Assembly: GCA_945906715.1 (NCBI GenBank) | Contig: CAMDRK010000005.1 | Span: 1-26,452 of the forward strand | Direction: 5' to 3' | Source: Nitrospira lenta | GTDB lineage: Bacteria > Nitrospirota > Nitrospiria > Nitrospirales > Nitrospiraceae | Length of the DNA stretch: 26,452 nucleotides | Shown here: positions 22,983 to 26,452 of the stretch, piece by piece | How positions within the stretch are numbered: position 1 is the first letter of the stretch | Layout: every line of letters begins with the position of its first letter | Position numbers and translations under genes: made by a program | Notes under the pieces: generated by a model | What the model saw: the letters and a program-made list of their open reading frames with translations, nothing else | Databases searched by the model: none | What the model was told of the DNA's origin: nothing

Positions 22983-22989
22983 GTATATC

Positions 22990-23622
22990 TCATTCTGTTG
23001 GACGGTAGGTGGCGTCTGGCGAATGCGGAGGTTCAACATTACTCAGGCTCAAGTATTCCTTTAGAAACTGATAGGCCTCTAACATACGTCTCAATTCTGG
23101 TTCAGCACTGCGGTCGCCGTTATTTGAATCGGGATGGAGTTGCTTGGCTTTGTGGCGAAATGAGGCGGTGACATCGGCCAGCGAACTGCCAAATTCTACT
23201 CCCATCGCGGCATAGGCGTCCATCGCGTTATTGATTCCGCTCGACCCCTGCGACAGATCGCCACCTCCCCCGCTGGCAGCTTTCAACATATCGGCGAGGC
23301 TGATTTTCTTGCGCCGGCGCCGGGGGCGCTCTCGAATCTCGCTGTCAAAATCATCCCATCGGTCTTCGACAAACTCAAGACGGGACTCCAGGCGCATGGC
23401 GCCGGAAAGATCACGGATCTCTGCGATTTCCTCTTCAATCTGGAGCAGCGACTTAATGATTTCCTCCAGCCCCTCTTCAACGCGAAAGAAGCTGTCGACC
23501 CGCTCCTGCATCATCGTATCGACGGCGAGATCCAGACTTTCTTCGGCTTTTGGGCGTAGCGAATCGATCCGTTTTCTCATCCCATTCTGAAACTTGATAA
23601 ATTTGCCTTGCGTAAATGGCAT
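22990..23622 (-). CDS. Protein with a C-terminal J domain
   Basis: A 210-residue protein. Residues about 1-100 are helical and charged, probably coiled coil (EEGLEEIIKSLLQIEEEIAEIRDL). A very basic patch (RPRRRRKK, about 99-106) and a Gly/Ser linker follow. The C-terminal J domain (about 135-192) has the essential HPD motif at 163-165 and the usual flanking helices. J domains stimulate the ATPase of DnaK-type chaperones, and here the domain is at the C-terminus rather than the N-terminus, without zinc-finger or substrate domains. The ATG at 23622 begins at MPFTQGKF; the upstream 16 codons of open frame look non-conserved. It is followed 7 nt later by the RNase D-like gene. The client is unknown. 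Confidence 0.85.
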   Translation of the reverse strand: MPFTQGKFIKFQNGMRKRIDSLRPKAEESLDLAVDTMMQERVDSFFRVEEGLEEIIKSLLQIEEEIAEIRDLSGAMRLESRLEFVEDRWDDFDSEIRERPRRRRKKISLADMLKAASGGGGDLSQGSSGINNAMDAYAAMGVEFGSSLADVTASFRHKAKQLHPDSNNGDRSAEPELRRMLEAYQFLKEYLSLSNVEPPHSPDATYRPTE

Positions 23623-23682
23623 ATGCCCCAGACTCTCTCCCAGGAGGCTGCAGAAAACTATGTCGCACACCTAGATAAGCCC

Positions 23683-23860
23683 AGTCTGTCTGGTTATCTG
23701 GTCTGTCCTGTCTATCTGGTTCAAGAGGTCCATCTGGTCTATTCGGGCTGTTCGCTCTGTCTCGTGTGTTTGGTTGAACGAAACTAACCAGATCAACCAG
23801 ACAGACCAGATAGACCGGACAGACGAGACAGACCGAACAGACCAAATGAACAAGAGGCGC
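23683..23860. repeat. 9-bp-period inverted repeat, copy D (malic enzyme to J-domain gene gap)
   Basis: This is the longest copy. The left arm of GGTCTRTCT-type units (23683-23775) faces a right arm of complementary AGATAGACC-type units (23786-23850), joined by a short core. It ends in CCAAATGAACAAG as copy C does. Imperfect pairing over about 65-70 bp is possible. It occupies most of the 308-nt gap between the malic enzyme and the J-domain gene, and I see no gene there. Confidence 0.85.
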
Positions 23861-23930
23861 GCATTGTAGCACAGCCAGGCCCCATGCCAGAAGAGCAGTC
23901 AGAACAGCTGAATTCATGTGAAATGTCGGG

Positions 23931-25373
23931 TTAAGAGGATGCGAAGTCGTCACTGAGTTTGGTGCGGCGGCGCGCCACACCCGTTTCGCGTGCGGCTGTT
24001 GCCACGGCTTTTGCTACCCGCGGTACGACTCCCTTGTCGAACACACTCGGAATAATGTAGTCCTCACTAAGAGCTGCAGGGGGAATAGTCTCTGCCAGGG
24101 CCTTAGCCGCAGCCAGTTTCATCGCTTCGTTGATGTCGCGGGCCTGCACGTCCAGTGCACCCCGAAAAATACCGGGGAATGCGAGTGCATTATTAATTTG
24201 ATTCGGATAGTCGGATCGTCCGGTGGCAAAGATCCGGCAGTGGGAGGCAGCCAATTCACGAGGGACTTCAGGATCGGGATTGGCCATGGCAAAGACGATG
24301 CGATCAGCGGCCATCAGGTCCAGGTCTTCCGCTGTAAGGATATTGCCGACGGATAAACCAATGAAGACATCGGCCCCCTTGAGCGCATCTCGGAGTGTCC
24401 CTTGGGGACGGTCGTTGGTCATGCAGGGGGCGAGATCCGTTCTGCAAGCCCGCAGCTGCTGGCCGTCTCCCCGTAAGACGATCCCTTGAGGTTCGCATCC
24501 GATAAGGTGCGAGAGGCCGGCGGCAAGCAACATCCTGCAACAGGCGGTTCCGGCGGCGCCAAGACCATTGACAACCACGCGGATGTCTTCCATTCGTTTC
24601 CCGACAACGGTGAGCGCATTCGTCAAAGCAGCAAGGATAACCACGGCCGTGCCATGCTGATCGTCATGCATCACCGGAATATCCAGGGTGCTTTTCAAGC
24701 GGCGTTCGATTTCGAAACAGCGCGGCGAGCTGATGTCCTCCAAGTTGATGGCGCCGAACCCCGGCGCAATGGCCTGAACCGTACGAACAATCTCGTCAGG
24801 ATCTTGCGTGTTGAGACAGATCGGCCATGCATCGATTCCCGCAAACTCTTTGAACAGCATGGCCTTGCCTTCCATCACGGGTAATGCCGCTTCAGGGCCG
24901 AGATTGCCAAGGCCGAGCACCGCAGACCCATCGGTGACCACGGCGACCGTGTTTCCCTTTCCGGTAAAGGCATAGGCTTTGGTCTTGTCCTTTGCGATCG
25001 CTTGCGACACCCGGCCAACACCCGGCGTATAGACCATCGAAAGGAGGTTTCTTGTCGTAATGGGGAACTTACTTTGCACGCGAATCTTTCCGCCAAGATG
25101 CAAAAGAAAAATTCGGTCGGAGGCCGACAGTACTTTTACATCCGGAAGCGCCCCGATCCTGGCAAGCACTTTCTCTCCATGCGCTTCGCTTTGGACGTCG
25201 AAGGTTACGTCCGGCACCATACAATCGGCCGTTGCAGAAACAATATCCACTGCGCCCAAATTGGCGCCTTCTTCGGCCAGGACGGCTGCCACCTTTGCGA
25301 ACATGCCTGGCGTATTGGCGAGTTCAAGGCGTACGGTCAGGCGATAGTTGGAATAGGGCCCAATTTCAGTCAT
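23931..25373 (-). CDS. Malic enzyme with N-terminal ACT domain
   Basis: This enzyme oxidatively decarboxylates malate to pyruvate with NAD(P), or runs in reverse. From the ATG at 25373 it has 480 residues. Residues about 10-90 form an ACT-type regulatory domain (YRLTVRLELANTPGMFAKVAAVLAEEGANL). The malic enzyme core follows with VYTPGVG (about 115-121), GKGNTVAVVTDGSAVLGLGNLGP, EGKAMLFKEFAGIDAWPICL, HDDQHGTAVV and the dinucleotide fold NGLGAAGTACC. It is the short bacterial form (~400-residue core) plus the ACT domain, which suggests allosteric control by a small ligand such as an amino acid; the ligand is unknown. An upstream TTG (25406) lies at the edge of a repeat and is unlikely. No clear ribosome binding site is visible. 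Confidence 0.92.
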   Translation of the reverse strand: MTEIGPYSNYRLTVRLELANTPGMFAKVAAVLAEEGANLGAVDIVSATADCMVPDVTFDVQSEAHGEKVLARIGALPDVKVLSASDRIFLLHLGGKIRVQSKFPITTRNLLSMVYTPGVGRVSQAIAKDKTKAYAFTGKGNTVAVVTDGSAVLGLGNLGPEAALPVMEGKAMLFKEFAGIDAWPICLNTQDPDEIVRTVQAIAPGFGAINLEDISSPRCFEIERRLKSTLDIPVMHDDQHGTAVVILAALTNALTVVGKRMEDIRVVVNGLGAAGTACCRMLLAAGLSHLIGCEPQGIVLRGDGQQLRACRTDLAPCMTNDRPQGTLRDALKGADVFIGLSVGNILTAEDLDLMAADRIVFAMANPDPEVPRELAASHCRIFATGRSDYPNQINNALAFPGIFRGALDVQARDINEAMKLAAAKALAETIPPAALSEDYIIPSVFDKGVVPRVAKAVATAARETGVARRRTKLSDDFASS

Positions 25374-25389
25374 GGCTGGTCCAGTAACT

Positions 25390-25460
25390 ATGGGGTAAGG
25401 GGGCAACGGGGTAGAGGGGTAAGAGCCTACCCCGACTATCCCTGTATCCCGCTACCCCCG
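25390..25460. repeat. GGGGTAG-type inverted repeat upstream of the malic enzyme gene
   Basis: Units such as TGGGGTAAGG and CGGGGTAGAGGGGTAAG (25390-25432) face complementary units (CTACCCC, ATCCCTGTATCCC, CTACCCCC, 25436-25459). The arms can pair imperfectly. It lies in the 288-nt gap between the divergent malic enzyme and YyaL-type genes. The same unit type contains the fumC stop at 15795-15816. Confidence 0.7.
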
Positions 25461-25540
25461 CATTCGCTCCTTGCGCGATAATTTATAGTCTTCAGCCCAA
25501 ACACCTGAGTAGTTACGATCTTTCGAATAGACTACCATAA

Positions 25541-25578
25541 GGCTGGTCTTGGCCAGAACCAATTTTGCATGACCAGTC
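25541..25578. promoter_or_regulatory. Paired inverted repeats in the malic enzyme / YyaL divergent gap
   Basis: GGCTGGTC (25541-25548) and GACCAGTC (25571-25578) face each other. Within the left part, positions 25545-25560 form a near-palindrome (12 of 16 symmetric). It is A/T-richer than the surroundings, and a TATAAATT-like run lies at 25480-25487 on the minus strand. It could be operator or promoter DNA of the divergent genes; I could not assign clean -35/-10 pairs. Confidence 0.25.
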
Positions 25579-25661
25579 TATTTCATCTCAATCAACGGTC
25601 GCAGGCCTCCTTCATTTTTCTGCTCATTGACCCTTCCACGGCCTCGATGCTACCGTGAACT

Positions 25662-26452
25662 ATGTCCACGTCATCGGAATCGGCAAAGTCTAATCGCCTC
25701 ATTCACGAAACTAGTCCCTATCTCCTTCAACATGCCGGGAACCCGGTTGACTGGTACGCCTGGGGACCCCAGGCCTTGCAAGCGGCGAAAACACTGAGCC
25801 GCCCCATCCTGCTCTCGATCGGCTATTCCGCCTGTCACTGGTGCCATGTGATGGAGCGGGAGTCGTTTGAAAATGAATCTATTGCCTCACTCATGAACAA
25901 GCATTTCGTCTGTATCAAGGTCGATCGGGAAGAGCGCCCGGATCTCGACGAGATCTATATGCAGGCCACGATTACCCTCAATCATGGCCAGGGTGGATGG
26001 CCGATGACGGTTTTTCTGACGCCAGATCAAGAGCCCTTCTTTGCCGGGACATATTTCCCTCCTGACGATCGCTGGGGCCGGCCAGGATTTCCCAGTCTAC
26101 TCAAAAAGATTTCCGAAGCATGGGAAACAGATTCCGCCGGGCTCACGAGTCAAGCGCGTCAATTGACTGAACGGTTGAAGAACGAGCTCAAGACGGTGTC
26201 TCCAGTTTCAGTCAGCCTCTCCGTGCTTGATGAGGCCGTGATCCAGTTCCGTGAGAATTTCGATGAACGACATGGTGGATTCGGCAGTGCGCCGAAATTC
26301 CCCCCCTCCGCCGGACTTTCCTTGCTCCTTCGTTGTTACCGTCGAACAGGAGAGAGCCGAACCTTGCAGATGGTCACAAGCACGCTCGATGCGATGGCAG
26401 CCGGGGGGATCTACGATCATATCGGCGGCGGGTTTGCGCGCTACTCCACCGA
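25662..26452 (+). CDS. yyaL: Thioredoxin-domain protein of the DUF255/YyaL family, 3' end cut by the window
   Basis: The first 263 residues are visible. The start has the family hallmark RLIHETSPYLLQHAGNPVDW (12-31). The thioredoxin-like domain (about 15-170) has the redox motif CHWC (58-61) in YSACHWCHVM, then IKVDREERPDLDEIYM and GGWPMTVFLTPD. From about 230 the N-acylglucosamine-epimerase-like part begins with GGFGSAPKFPP and AAGGIYDHIGGGFARYS. The family is widespread (spermatogenesis-associated protein 20 in animals), but its reaction is not established. The ATG follows no clear ribosome binding site. It is the only visible plus-strand gene at this end and is divergent from the malic enzyme gene. 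Confidence 0.93.
   Translation, partial: MSTSSESAKSNRLIHETSPYLLQHAGNPVDWYAWGPQALQAAKTLSRPILLSIGYSACHWCHVMERESFENESIASLMNKHFVCIKVDREERPDLDEIYMQATITLNHGQGGWPMTVFLTPDQEPFFAGTYFPPDDRWGRPGFPSLLKKISEAWETDSAGLTSQARQLTERLKNELKTVSPVSVSLSVLDEAVIQFRENFDERHGGFGSAPKFPPSAGLSLLLRCYRRTGESRTLQMVTSTLDAMAAGGIYDHIGGGFARYST

Overview
The window reads like ordinary chromosome of a moderately GC-rich, Gram-negative-type bacterium. Protein style, gene order and the abundant short intergenic repeats suggest a Nitrospira-like member of the Nitrospirota. This is an inference from protein style, not a database match. Most of the window is housekeeping genes, largely on the minus strand. I found no phage, plasmid, transposase, CRISPR, tRNA, rRNA or defence locus.

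Layout on the minus strand, from right to left in transcription order. (1) A fatty-acid and translation block: aroQ, efp, accB, accC (accC is cut by the left edge), behind a good sigma70-type promoter at 2871-2899. (2) A tightly packed block: hflX, nth, yicC, gmk, rpoZ, coaBC, then a TPR protein. Three junctions here overlap by exactly 4 nt. (3) tsaD, and upstream of it clpC, which ends at a perfect 15-bp hairpin. clpC and nadK are divergent, each with its own recognisable promoter. (4) A carbon and redox block: an adrenodoxin-reductase-type ferredoxin-NADP reductase, class II fumarase and citrate synthase. (5) A more accessory stretch (18.7-23.7 kb): a small exported protein, a small zinc-ribbon protein, an ArsC/Spx-like protein, a membrane protein with a degenerate GGDEF domain, an RNase D-like exonuclease and a protein with a C-terminal J domain. 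(6) A malic enzyme with an N-terminal ACT domain and, on the plus strand, the start of a DUF255/YyaL-type thioredoxin-domain protein cut by the right edge.

The genes supply malonyl-CoA synthesis (accB/accC), CoA synthesis (coaBC), shikimate flux (aroQ), NADP supply (nadK), TCA-type interconversions (fumarase, citrate synthase, malic enzyme) and electron transfer between NADPH and ferredoxin. They also cover translation and RNA quality control (efp, tsaD, hflX, yicC, RNase D) and proteolysis (clpC).

The most unusual content is between the genes. At least four short-unit, partly self-complementary repeat families occupy the spacers. One is a 9-bp-period family built on GGTCTRTCT, seen at four places. 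Another is a 125-bp imperfect palindrome. The others are AAGTTCGA-type and GGGGTAG-type repeats. In four cases (tsaD, gltA, fumC and the zinc-ribbon gene) the repeat contains or abuts the gene's stop codon, and for tsaD it appears to encode the last residues. A second notable point is that hflX coding homology continues upstream of its first ATG. No ATG, GTG or TTG is available there, but an ATT codon sits at ideal spacing from a strong ribosome binding site, which suggests rare ATT initiation.
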